Source of the DNA: Elusimicrobia bacterium CG06_land_8_20_14_3_00_38_11
GTDB taxonomy: Bacteria; Elusimicrobiota; UBA8919
Length of the DNA: 11,990 nucleotides
Assembly: GCA_002780205.1 (NCBI GenBank)
Contig: PEVQ01000200.1
Coordinates: 1 to 11,990, forward strand
Direction of reading: 5' to 3'
Shown: positions 5,697 to 11,990 of the stretch, piece after piece
Position numbering within the stretch: the stretch's first letter is position 1
Layout of the letters: each line of letters starts with the position of its first letter
The notes under the pieces: generated by a model
Database searches by the model: none
Seen by the model: the letters and a program-made list of their open reading frames with translations, nothing else
What the model was told of the DNA's origin: nothing
Position numbers and translations under genes: made by a program

Positions 5697-7622
5697 ATGA
5701 CAAGGAAAATATTTTATACTCTTACATTTTGCTGGATAGCAATCATTATTTCTTCATATTTTTTAAGATTTCCACTGCCTAATTTTGCGCAACGTTTTTC
5801 GGAATTGTTTTTTTTAATTGTTTTGCTTTTAATCTCGTTTGAAACTGGAAATTTTCTGCTAAATAAATTTGATTCATCTTTATCAACATGTCTAACAATA
5901 CCTTTTTCTATTGGATGCGGGCTCGCATTACTTTCAACAATTACATTTTTTCTCGGCATCTTCGGATTTTTATATAAACCGGTTTTTTATATTCTATTTT
6001 TAATTTTACTTATTTTCTCACTAAAAAAAAATTTATGCCGAAAAAACCTAAAAATACCCGAACCAAAGTTTCGGGGAATGTTTTTAACCGTAACTTTCTT
6101 TATTTTTTTTGCAGTTTCTTTCGTCGGTGCGTTAACACCGCCGACATTTTACGATTCCTTGGTTTATCATCTTGCAATCCCCTTGCAATATGTAAAAAAT
6201 CACCGGATAATTAAAATTGAATCAAATCTTTTTTCAAACTTTCCGCAAAACATTGAAATGCTTTATACTATGGCAATTATTTTATGCGATGATATTCTTG
6301 CCAACCTTATACATTTTGTTTTCTTTCCTCTGATAACATTATCAATATACGGATTTTTACGGGAAAAATATGACGGTAAAATATCAATTTTTGCATCTTT
6401 GATTTTTGCGATAACTCCGGCAGTGGTTATGCTGGCATCCGGAACATACATTGATTTAGGGCTTACATTTTATCTTTTTTTAAGTTTTATTTCTCTTATG
6501 AAATGGATGGAAACAATACAAAACAAATGGCTGGTTTTATCCGGATTGCTTGTCGGATTTTCCCTGGGAATAAAATACACTGCCGGAATTTCCACGATAA
6601 TTTTTATCTTAATAATTTTTTATACAGCCGTATCAAAAAGAGAGAATATTTTTTCAAAGATAATATTATTCGTGTCGTCTGCATTTCTGGTTTTTTTGCC
6701 ATGGCTTGTTAAAAATTATATTTTTACAGGAAATCCGGTTTTTCCGTTTTATATCTTCGGCAATGCACCTGATTATATACAAAAATATCTATCTCATGTT
6801 GCTCAACACGGAACATCAGGATTTGCTGATTTTGTTAATTTACCATGGAATGTAACAATGGAGGGAGTTAAATTCGGCGGGGGCTTTGATATTATAGGAC
6901 CGTTTTATCTTGTTTTTTTGCCGGTTTTGTTTCTGATAACAAAAACGGACAAACTTACAAAAATATCATTTATTTATTTAATTTTATATTCCTTTTTCTG
7001 GTCTGTATCTGCAAAGGTTTTGCGTTTTCTTATTCCAATATTTCCGATTGCAGCGGTTGTTTTTTCTGTCTGCATTTTTAAGTTTATCAATGAACAGAGC
7101 ATTGTTAAAAACATTGTAAAAATCATTTTGTCTGTTATAATAATATCTAATTTTGCCGTCCTGATATTTATACAAAATTTTATTTCTCCTTTGCCTCAAT
7201 TATTCGGAAATATAACAAAGGATGATTATCTTTCTTCAAAGGTTCTTAATCCGAATAATTTTTATCCTGCCGTGAAATTTATGAATGAGACATTTGACGC
7301 TAATTCAAAAACACTTTTTGTAGGCGAAGCAAGAAATTATTATACGAATTTTCAAACGGTGGCAAGCAGTCCTTTTGACCCTGACATTTTTACGGAGATG
7401 GCAAACGATTCAAAAACGGCGGAAGAACTTTTAATTAAATTACAACTTTTCGGCTTTACAAATATATTCTGGAGTGAACAGGAATATGAACGGCTTAAAA
7501 ACGGGTTCCGACCGAACGATTTTACGGAACAGTCAATTAGAATTACAAATATCTTCAAAAAAAAATACTTAAATTTATTATATGAAAATAAAGGACTTTT
7601 CGTCTACAGTATAAAAAAATGA
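5697..7622 (+). CDS. Large GT-C-type membrane glycosyltransferase (ArnT/RgtA-like)
   Basis: A 641-residue polytopic membrane protein of the lipid-carrier-dependent glycosyltransferase type. After four N-terminal membrane segments (residues ~7-107) and a basic loop comes PPTFYDSLVYHLAIP (148-162), whose aspartate (153) sits where GT-C enzymes have their catalytic acid. NFPQNIEMLYTMA (181-193), GLLVGFSLGIKYTAG (283-297) and KNYIFTGNPVFPF (339-351) are recurrent marks of this group, as is LRFLIPIFP (442-450). Residues ~500-641 are a soluble, probably periplasmic, tail containing LFVGEARNYYTN (540-551). The ATG at 5697 directly follows the repeat island; the stop overlaps the TPR gene by ATGA. 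It is longer than the other GT-C protein in the window and shares only general layout with it. A polymerase-like role is a less likely alternative. Confidence 0.75.
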   Translation: MTRKIFYTLTFCWIAIIISSYFLRFPLPNFAQRFSELFFLIVLLLISFETGNFLLNKFDSSLSTCLTIPFSIGCGLALLSTITFFLGIFGFLYKPVFYILFLILLIFSLKKNLCRKNLKIPEPKFRGMFLTVTFFIFFAVSFVGALTPPTFYDSLVYHLAIPLQYVKNHRIIKIESNLFSNFPQNIEMLYTMAIILCDDILANLIHFVFFPLITLSIYGFLREKYDGKISIFASLIFAITPAVVMLASGTYIDLGLTFYLFLSFISLMKWMETIQNKWLVLSGLLVGFSLGIKYTAGISTIIFILIIFYTAVSKRENIFSKIILFVSSAFLVFLPWLVKNYIFTGNPVFPFYIFGNAPDYIQKYLSHVAQHGTSGFADFVNLPWNVTMEGVKFGGGFDIIGPFYLVFLPVLFLITKTDKLTKISFIYLILYSFFWSVSAKVLRFLIPIFPIAAVVFSVCIFKFINEQSIVKNIVKIILSVIIISNFAVLIFIQNFISPLPQLFGNITKDDYLSSKVLNPNNFYPAVKFMNETFDANSKTLFVGEARNYYTNFQTVASSPFDPDIFTEMANDSKTAEELLIKLQLFGFTNIFWSEQEYERLKNGFRPNDFTEQSIRITNIFKKKYLNLLYENKGLFVYSIKK

Positions 7623-8602
7623 ACGTATCATTAATTGTAGTTATTTTTATTATTTGCGGGATTTTTATTTATAAATTAAATCTTCGGAAAAAAAATTCTG
7701 AAAAAATTAAAAGAATTAAACGGTTGATTGATGCAGAAAAAATGCCGGGGAAAACAGAAATAATTGAATATGAAAATGTTATAAATAAATTTACGGAAAA
7801 ATCTAAAAAAGCCGCCGGGCTATATCTTATAGCAGAGTATTACTTTAGAAAAATAGATAAATCAGAAACGGAACTGAAAAAATTAAAGGATATATATATT
7901 GAATTAACGAAAAAATATCCGCAGTTTGAAAAAATGGACGATGTCTTATTCAAACTCGGCAATCTTCATTTTTTTGATTATTTTAATTTCATGGAATCAA
8001 TAAAATTTTATGAACAACTGTCAAGAGAATATCCGTCAAGCAAATGGATAAAGGTTGTGAATGCACGGATAAAACTTATAAAATCCGCTTATCCTAATGA
8101 AGAGACCGTACTAAAAAAATATGCACTTGCAGAAAAATATTTTGAAGTTCAGGATTTTGACAAAACGATAGAACAACTCAAATCCATTATAACGGCATAT
8201 CAAAAATCAAAACTCGCCGGAGATGCCTGCTATTTTTTGGGCGATATTTTCTTTTTCAAAAAATCCGATTACAATACGTCGCTGAATTATTATTCTCAAC
8301 TTGCCGATAAATATCCTCTTCATAGACATGCGGGAAATGCGCAGTTCAAGATGGGAGAAACTTACAGAAAATTACAGAAATATCCCGAGGCAATAATCGC
8401 ATACAAAAAATTTCTTGAGAATTATAACGACTTTCAATACACCGATTATGCGCAATATTATATCGCACAATGTTATGAAGAATTAAAGGACTGGACGCTC
8501 GCTATAAGGACATATAAACTTCTTGTGGCAAATTATTCCGAGAGTATCTGGGTCGGTATTGCATTAAGCAAAATTAAAAATCTGGAAAAATTAATCAAAT
8601 GA
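7619..8602 (+). CDS. Membrane-anchored TPR-repeat protein
   Basis: A 327-residue protein with one N-terminal membrane segment (residues ~3-19, VSLIVVIFIICGIFIYK) followed by KLNLRKK; it is probably an uncleaved anchor, with the orientation uncertain. Helical repeats of the tetratricopeptide type fill the rest: units are visible around 107-140 (LFKLGNLHFF...YPSSK), 166-195 (YALAEKYFEVQDFDKTIEQL), 203-235, 240-270 (AQFKMGETYRKLQKYPEAII) and 277-310 (AQYYIAQCYEELKDWTLAIR). Spacing and the YP-ending pairs resemble BamD/YbgF-type repeats, but there is no lipobox. TPR proteins hold partners together. Its position between glycan enzymes, with ATGA overlaps on both sides, suggests a scaffold for the assembly machinery. 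No enzyme motif is visible and the exact role is unknown. Confidence 0.8.
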   Translation: MNVSLIVVIFIICGIFIYKLNLRKKNSEKIKRIKRLIDAEKMPGKTEIIEYENVINKFTEKSKKAAGLYLIAEYYFRKIDKSETELKKLKDIYIELTKKYPQFEKMDDVLFKLGNLHFFDYFNFMESIKFYEQLSREYPSSKWIKVVNARIKLIKSAYPNEETVLKKYALAEKYFEVQDFDKTIEQLKSIITAYQKSKLAGDACYFLGDIFFFKKSDYNTSLNYYSQLADKYPLHRHAGNAQFKMGETYRKLQKYPEAIIAYKKFLENYNDFQYTDYAQYYIAQCYEELKDWTLAIRTYKLLVANYSESIWVGIALSKIKNLEKLIK

Positions 8603-9609
8603 TTTTTTATCTCTATTCGTTTTTAATATCTTTCATAATAGCAATAATTACAACGCCGATTTTAATACTTGTTGCTAAAAAATATGATATTATAGATCGT
8701 CCGAAAACACCGGTTAAAACGCACAAGGTCGCCACACCATATCTCGGGGGGCTTGCGATATTTTTCGGTTTTGTAACTTCACTTTTTATCATCCGACATA
8801 TCACAAATTTTCCGACGGGCACATTAAGGTCTTTGCGGGGAATTATAATCGGAGCAACTTTTATCATAATAGTCGGTTTGATTGATGACTTAAAAACTAT
8901 CGGTTTCAAAGCAAAATTTTTATGGCAGATAGTCGTTGCAATTATTTTAATCAATTTTGACATACGAATAAAATTTGTTCAGCCGCAGTATCTCGCGGAT
9001 ATTCTTACAATACTCTGGGTGGTCGGAATTATAAACGCAATAAATATTATTGATATAATGAATGGTCTTGCATCCGGCATCTCGTTTATAGCAGCGATGA
9101 CATTTCTTTTCATAGCGCTTCCGACGGAAGAAATATATGTTAATTTTGCGGCAGCGGCAATCGCGGGCGGAATTTTCGGTTTTATTAAATATAATTTTCC
9201 AAAAGCAAAAATTTTTATGGGTGATACGGGCAGTATGTTTCTCGGTTTTGCTCTAGCCGCCTTGTCACTGGGAACATCTTACACGAAAATCAATAATGTA
9301 GCACTTTATTCGCCGATTCTTATTCTCGGCATTCCTATTTTTGACACATTTTATGTGATGTACCTGCGAGCAAGATTAGGTAAGTCGCCGTTTTTGGGAA
9401 GCAAAGACCACTTTGCACTCCGTCTTGAAGCAGTAGGATTAACCAGAAAAAATGTCGTAATTTTAATCTGGCTGATTTCCGTAATTTTAAGTTTTGCTGC
9501 TTTTGTTATTTCAAGGGTTCAACTGCTTGTTGCAATTGTAATTTACATACTAATATTTGCTATATCTCTTTTTGGCGGATGGAAACTTTCTAAAATAAAA
9601 ATGGAGTAA
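8599..9609 (+). CDS. Undecaprenyl-phosphate sugar-1-phosphate transferase (WecA/TagO/MraY family)
   Basis: A 336-residue polytopic enzyme that should start glycan synthesis by moving a sugar-1-phosphate (GlcNAc-1-P in WecA/TagO) onto undecaprenyl phosphate. Family motifs are in order: THKVATPYLGGLAIF (41-55), GLIDDLKTIGFKAKF (93-107) with Asp96-Asp97, NAINIIDIMNGLASG (146-160) with Asp152 and Asn155, PKAKIFMGDTGSMFLG (201-216), and PIFDTFYVMYLRARLG (246-261). The late loop reads SKDHFALRL (268-276), keeping one His where WecA/TagO typically have HxHH. That variant makes substrate assignment uncertain, but the form and length favour an O-antigen/teichoic-type initiator over MraY. Ten or eleven membrane segments are expected. 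The start overlaps the TPR gene by ATGA; a repeat-rich spacer follows the stop. Confidence 0.88.
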   Translation: MIFYLYSFLISFIIAIITTPILILVAKKYDIIDRPKTPVKTHKVATPYLGGLAIFFGFVTSLFIIRHITNFPTGTLRSLRGIIIGATFIIIVGLIDDLKTIGFKAKFLWQIVVAIILINFDIRIKFVQPQYLADILTILWVVGIINAINIIDIMNGLASGISFIAAMTFLFIALPTEEIYVNFAAAAIAGGIFGFIKYNFPKAKIFMGDTGSMFLGFALAALSLGTSYTKINNVALYSPILILGIPIFDTFYVMYLRARLGKSPFLGSKDHFALRLEAVGLTRKNVVILIWLISVILSFAAFVISRVQLLVAIVIYILIFAISLFGGWKLSKIKME

Positions 9610-9639
9610 AGGTCGCTTGCAAGCAAATTTGTCGGAAAA

Positions 9640-9668
9640 GTCCCTAAAGGGATTCCCTTCGGTCACTC
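9640..9668. repeat. 29-bp direct repeat, copy 1
   Basis: It matches 9692-9720 at 24 of 29 positions by hand alignment. Both copies contain CCTAAAGGGA and end in CGGTC-R-CTC. The CCCTAAAGGG core is a short inverted repeat. Confidence 0.75.
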
Positions 9669-9691
9669 ATCCGACCGCCCTGTCAGATTTC

Positions 9692-9720
9692 GCCCCTAAA
9701 GGGACTTCCTGCGGTCGCTC
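9692..9720. repeat. 29-bp direct repeat, copy 2
   Basis: This is the second copy, 52 bp downstream of the first, with five mismatches. It ends a few bases before the GTCGCTC/GTCGCTC-like stretch that leads into the 20-bp palindromic units. Confidence 0.75.
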
Positions 9721-9751
9721 TATTCGTCGCTCTTGGAAAAAATAGTCACTC

Positions 9752-9791
9752 CCTGCCTACCGGCAGGCAGGCCTGCCTACCGGCAGGCAGG
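9752..9791. repeat. Two perfect tandem 20-bp palindromic units
   Basis: The unit CCTGCCTACCGGCAGGCAGG occurs twice without a gap. Each unit can pair CCTGCCT with AGGCAGG (7-bp stem, 6-nt loop) or CCTGCC with GGCAGG (4-nt loop). In one frame it reads LPAGRPAYRQAG, a peptide that gene callers often add to the N-terminus of neighbouring proteins. Confidence 0.92.
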
Positions 9792-9843
9792 CTCAAGGTT
9801 CCTTATAAATTTCTTGCTCGCTCCGGCGGAAAATGATGATAAA

Positions 9844-11139
9844 ATGAAAATTGATACCGTAATACTTGGCGGCGGAATCGCGGGTTTATCCGTTGCATAT
9901 CACTTAAAAAATAAAAAATATGTTATCTTAGAAAAAGAACATCTCGTCGGCGGATTGTGTAAATCCGTCACCGATAAAAATGGTTTTATCTATGATTACA
10001 CCGGCCATCTTCTCCACATAAAAAGCAAATATGTAAAAAAACTTGTCAGGAAATTACTGAAAAAAAATCTTGCTTTAAAAAATCGTAATTCATGGATTTA
10101 TTCAAATAATGTTTTCACACGATATCCCTTTCAGGCAAATCTTTTCGGACTGCCGGAAAAAATAATTTACGAATGCATAGAAGGTTTTGTAGAAGCAAAA
10201 CTCCTTAATTCTCAATTCTCAATTCTCAATTCTCAATTCTGTTTCTACGATTGGTGCTTAAAAACTTTCGGCAACGGCATATCAAAATACTTTATGATTC
10301 CCTATAATGAAAAACTTTGGAGAATAGATATAAAGAAGTTGACATGCGACTGGTTGGGCAATTATGTCCCGCAACCGACTTTACAAGAAGTAATAACGGG
10401 TGCTTTTACCGACAACAACAAAAAAATCGGCTATAACGCCACTTTTTTTTATCCCAAAATGGGCGGTATACAGTCGCTTATTGATGAGTTAAAAAAAAAT
10501 ATTCCCGGAATAAAAACTGACGTAAAAATATCATCAATAGACATCTCAAAAAAAATTGTTAAAACAAATAGCGGCGAGATGAAATATAAAAATCTCGTAT
10601 CTACAATACCTCTGCCGGAAATTGTTAAACTTATCAAAGGTGTGCCGGAAAATGTAAAAAAGGCATCAAAGAAATTAAAGTGGACATCGGTATTGAATAT
10701 AAATCTTGGCATAAAAAGAAAAAATATTTCTAATAAACACTGGATATATTTTCCGGAAAAAAAATTCAATTTTTATCGTGCAGGATTTTATCGTAATTTT
10801 TCGGAATCGCTCTGCCCCGAAGGAACATCTTCAATGTACATAGAAATTTCTTACAGAAACCGGAAAACCAGCAAAGAAAAAATGCTTAAAAAAACCATCG
10901 GCAAATTAAAATCCGCAAAAATATTGAAATCGTCCGATAAAATAATTTCTGAATGCATTTTGGATATTCCGTATGCATATGTAATTTACGATAAAAATAG
11001 AAAATCCTCACTTGAAACAATTCGCAACTACCTACGGAAAAATTTCATATTTTCCATCGGCAGATTTGGTGGCTGGAAATACTCTACAATGGAAGATGCA
11101 ATTTTAGAAGGTAAGGAAACAACTAAATGGCTAAAATAA
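9844..11139 (+). CDS. FAD-dependent UDP-galactopyranose-mutase/amine-oxidase-like protein
   Basis: A 431-residue flavoprotein of the NAD(P)-binding/amine-oxidase superfamily found in surface-glycan clusters. It could rearrange or oxidise a nucleotide sugar, but true UDP-galactopyranose mutase activity is not established. The dinucleotide fold is DTVILGGGIAGLSVAYHL (4-21), with Glu30 and VGGLC (35-39). FMIPYNEKLW (150-159), FYPKMGGIQSLID (202-214), NINLGI (285-290), HWIYFPE (299-305) and the C-terminal FAD contact IGRFGGWKYSTMEDAILEG (405-423) mark the family. The open frame extends to a TTG at 9733, but those 37 residues come from the 20-bp repeats, and the ATG at 9844 begins exactly at the FAD fold. 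Residues ~121-132 (LNSQFSILNSQF) come from an AGAATTN-type array read from the opposite orientation and fill a variable loop. Confidence 0.85.
   Translation: MKIDTVILGGGIAGLSVAYHLKNKKYVILEKEHLVGGLCKSVTDKNGFIYDYTGHLLHIKSKYVKKLVRKLLKKNLALKNRNSWIYSNNVFTRYPFQANLFGLPEKIIYECIEGFVEAKLLNSQFSILNSQFCFYDWCLKTFGNGISKYFMIPYNEKLWRIDIKKLTCDWLGNYVPQPTLQEVITGAFTDNNKKIGYNATFFYPKMGGIQSLIDELKKNIPGIKTDVKISSIDISKKIVKTNSGEMKYKNLVSTIPLPEIVKLIKGVPENVKKASKKLKWTSVLNINLGIKRKNISNKHWIYFPEKKFNFYRAGFYRNFSESLCPEGTSSMYIEISYRNRKTSKEKMLKKTIGKLKSAKILKSSDKIISECILDIPYAYVIYDKNRKSSLETIRNYLRKNFIFSIGRFGGWKYSTMEDAILEGKETTKWLK
10206..10240 (-). repeat. Tandem heptamer array (AGAATTN x5 on the minus strand) inside a coding region
   Basis: On the plus strand the units are TAATTCT followed by four CAATTCT. 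Read on the minus strand they are AGAATTG x4 and AGAATTA, the same unit as the array at 2722-2749. The array is in frame with the flavoprotein and gives a 7-residue period (NSQFSIL). Confidence 0.9.
11113..11117 (+). promoter_or_regulatory. Shine-Dalgarno-like AAGGA
   Basis: AAGGA lies nine bases before the ATG at 11127, inside the end of the flavoprotein gene. It is the only convincing ribosome-binding site I found in the window and supports that start. Confidence 0.4.
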
Positions 11140-11990
11140 AGGTTGTCCATATCATTACTCTTTTGGAACTCGGAGGTGCACAGGAAAATACGCTTTACAC
11201 CTGTGAACATCTTGATAAAAATAAATTTGATGTTATGCTGCTCTGCGGGAAAGGGGGTATTTTAGACGCTCAAACAAAAAATATAAGAATTTACTTTGTG
11301 AAAGAATTGATGCGGGAAATTTGCCCGTTTTATGATTTGATTGCTTTTATAAAAATTTATAAAATCCTGAAAAAAGAAAAGCCGGATATCGTCCATACAC
11401 ATTCGTCTAAAGCAGGAATTATTGGACGGTGGGCTGCGTATTATGCAAAAGTGCCATTAATAATTCATACTTTTCACGGCTTTGGTTTTAACGATGAACA
11501 AAATTATTTCGTCAGGAAAATTTATATTCTTGCTGAACGCCTTACGGCAAAAATTACGGATAAACTTGTTGCTGTCTCTTACGAAAATATTTCTAAAGGA
11601 TTGAAAAACAAAATCGGGAATGAATTACAGTATACAATGATACGAAGCGGAATAAAACTGCAGGACTATCAGATAGATATTGACTTTGAAAAAAAGAAAA
11701 AGGAATTCGGATTAAAAAATGAACATATCGTGGGAATGATTGCCTGCTTTAAGAAACAAAAAGCACCTCTTGATTTTATAAAAACCGCGAAATCGGTGTG
11801 TGCTGAAAAACCTGACGCAAAATTTATACTTGTCGGCGACGGCGTTTTACGAAAGCGAATTGAAGCCGAAATCAAGAAATTGAATTTGGAAAAAAATGTG
11901 ATTCTTACCGGATGGCGAAAAGATACAAACGAAATTATAAAAATTTTTGATGTTTTTGTTCTGACATCGCTGTGGGAAGGACTTCCGAGG
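11127..11990 (+). CDS. GT4-family glycosyltransferase, 3' end outside the window
   Basis: The first 288 residues of a GT-B glycosyltransferase, still open at the last base. The start is the ATG at 11127, 13 bp inside the flavoprotein gene, in another frame and behind an AAGGA. VVHIITLLELGGAQENTL (6-23) is the GT4 opening; DIVHTHSSKAGIIGRWAA (87-104) and HTFHGFGF (114-121) are the acceptor-domain motifs seen in many O-antigen transferases. The donor domain has MIACFKKQKAP (204-214), where Lys212 stands for the usual GRL-x-KG lysine and the arginine is missing. FILVGDGVLRKRIE (233-246) and LTGWRKD (260-266) follow. WEGLPR (283-288) supplies the first Glu (284) of the EX7E pair; the second lies beyond the window. 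The sugar is unknown. Confidence 0.9.
   Translation, partial: MAKIKVVHIITLLELGGAQENTLYTCEHLDKNKFDVMLLCGKGGILDAQTKNIRIYFVKELMREICPFYDLIAFIKIYKILKKEKPDIVHTHSSKAGIIGRWAAYYAKVPLIIHTFHGFGFNDEQNYFVRKIYILAERLTAKITDKLVAVSYENISKGLKNKIGNELQYTMIRSGIKLQDYQIDIDFEKKKKEFGLKNEHIVGMIACFKKQKAPLDFIKTAKSVCAEKPDAKFILVGDGVLRKRIEAEIKKLNLEKNVILTGWRKDTNEIIKIFDVFVLTSLWEGLPR

Larger units (their letters stand above)
9610..9843. other. Repeat-rich spacer before the flavoprotein gene
   Basis: This 234-bp gap is visibly richer in G and C than the flanking genes. It holds a perfect palindrome GCTTGCAAGC (9615-9624), a stem GTCGGA/TCCGAC (9631-9636 with 9670-9675) enclosing CCCTAAAGGG, two imperfect 29-bp direct copies, and two 20-bp palindromic units. 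I see no gene, no T-tract terminator and no convincing promoter in it. Confidence 0.75.

Noticed and set aside
8360..8383. Further heptamer-type array (TTACAGAAA-like copies)
   Set aside because: Only two copies of a 9-10 bp word are present in ordinary TPR coding sequence, which is not enough to call an array.
8613..8963. Minus-strand open frame of 116 codons
   Set aside because: It lies opposite the WecA-like gene, whose motifs are unambiguous. Its product has no family features and looks like antisense of membrane-segment codons.
9752..9791. CRISPR array
   Set aside because: The two 20-bp units are directly adjacent with no spacers, and no cas gene is nearby.
9733..9843. N-terminal extension of the flavoprotein from a TTG start
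   Set aside because: The 37 extra residues are mostly translated 20-bp palindromic repeats (LPAGRPAYRQAG), and the FAD-binding fold begins right after the ATG at 9844.
10449..10769. Minus-strand open frame of 106 codons
   Set aside because: It is antisense to the flavoprotein gene, with no recognisable domain. Long reverse frames are expected opposite AT-rich coding sequence.

Overview
The window is an AT-rich stretch of bacterial chromosome. It carries a tightly packed, all-plus-strand cell-surface polysaccharide or lipopolysaccharide (glycan) assembly cluster. Neighbouring genes mostly meet in ATGA stop/start overlaps, and recognisable Shine-Dalgarno sequences are nearly absent. The few intergenic gaps hold structured repeats: CACAGATGA-type arms, a GTCATTCTG-type hairpin, CCTGCC...GGCAGG units, and 7-bp tandem arrays inside genes. 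From memory, repeats of these types are common in genomes of uncultivated lineages such as Omnitrophica- or Elusimicrobia-like bacteria. That is a guess about origin, not something the sequence proves.

Layout: (1) 61-2063 holds a SAM methyltransferase and a GT4 glycosyltransferase. Their proline codon use (CCG rare) differs from everything that follows. (2) 2060-3320 holds a second GT4 enzyme with two in-frame heptamer arrays. It overlaps a 71-residue protein that looks like a LexA DNA-binding domain with no peptidase domain. A perfect inverted repeat (two 10-bp arms around TT) covers the stop codon of that small gene. (3) 3369-7622 holds a GT-C (PMT/ArnT-like) membrane glycosyltransferase, a DPM1-like GT2, a nested repeat island (5535-5690), and a second, larger GT-C-type membrane protein. 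(4) 7619-9609 holds a membrane-anchored TPR protein and a WecA/TagO-like polyprenyl-phosphate sugar-1-phosphate transferase. (5) 9610-9843 is a repeat-rich spacer. (6) 9844-11990 holds a UDP-galactopyranose-mutase/amine-oxidase-like flavoprotein and a GT4 enzyme cut by the window end.

How the genes may work together (inference): the WecA-like enzyme starts a glycan on undecaprenyl phosphate, and the three GT4 enzymes extend it in the cytoplasm. The GT2 probably makes a polyprenyl-phosphate sugar that the two flanking GT-C proteins use on the outer face of the inner membrane. The methyltransferase and flavoprotein would modify sugars. No flippase, polymerase or ABC exporter is recognisable here, so the cluster must continue outside the window.

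The most unusual items are the stand-alone LexA-type DNA-binding domain with its adjacent GTAC-N4-GTAC palindrome, and the heptanucleotide arrays embedded in frame in two enzymes. Two of those arrays share the unit AGAATTN but lie in opposite orientation.
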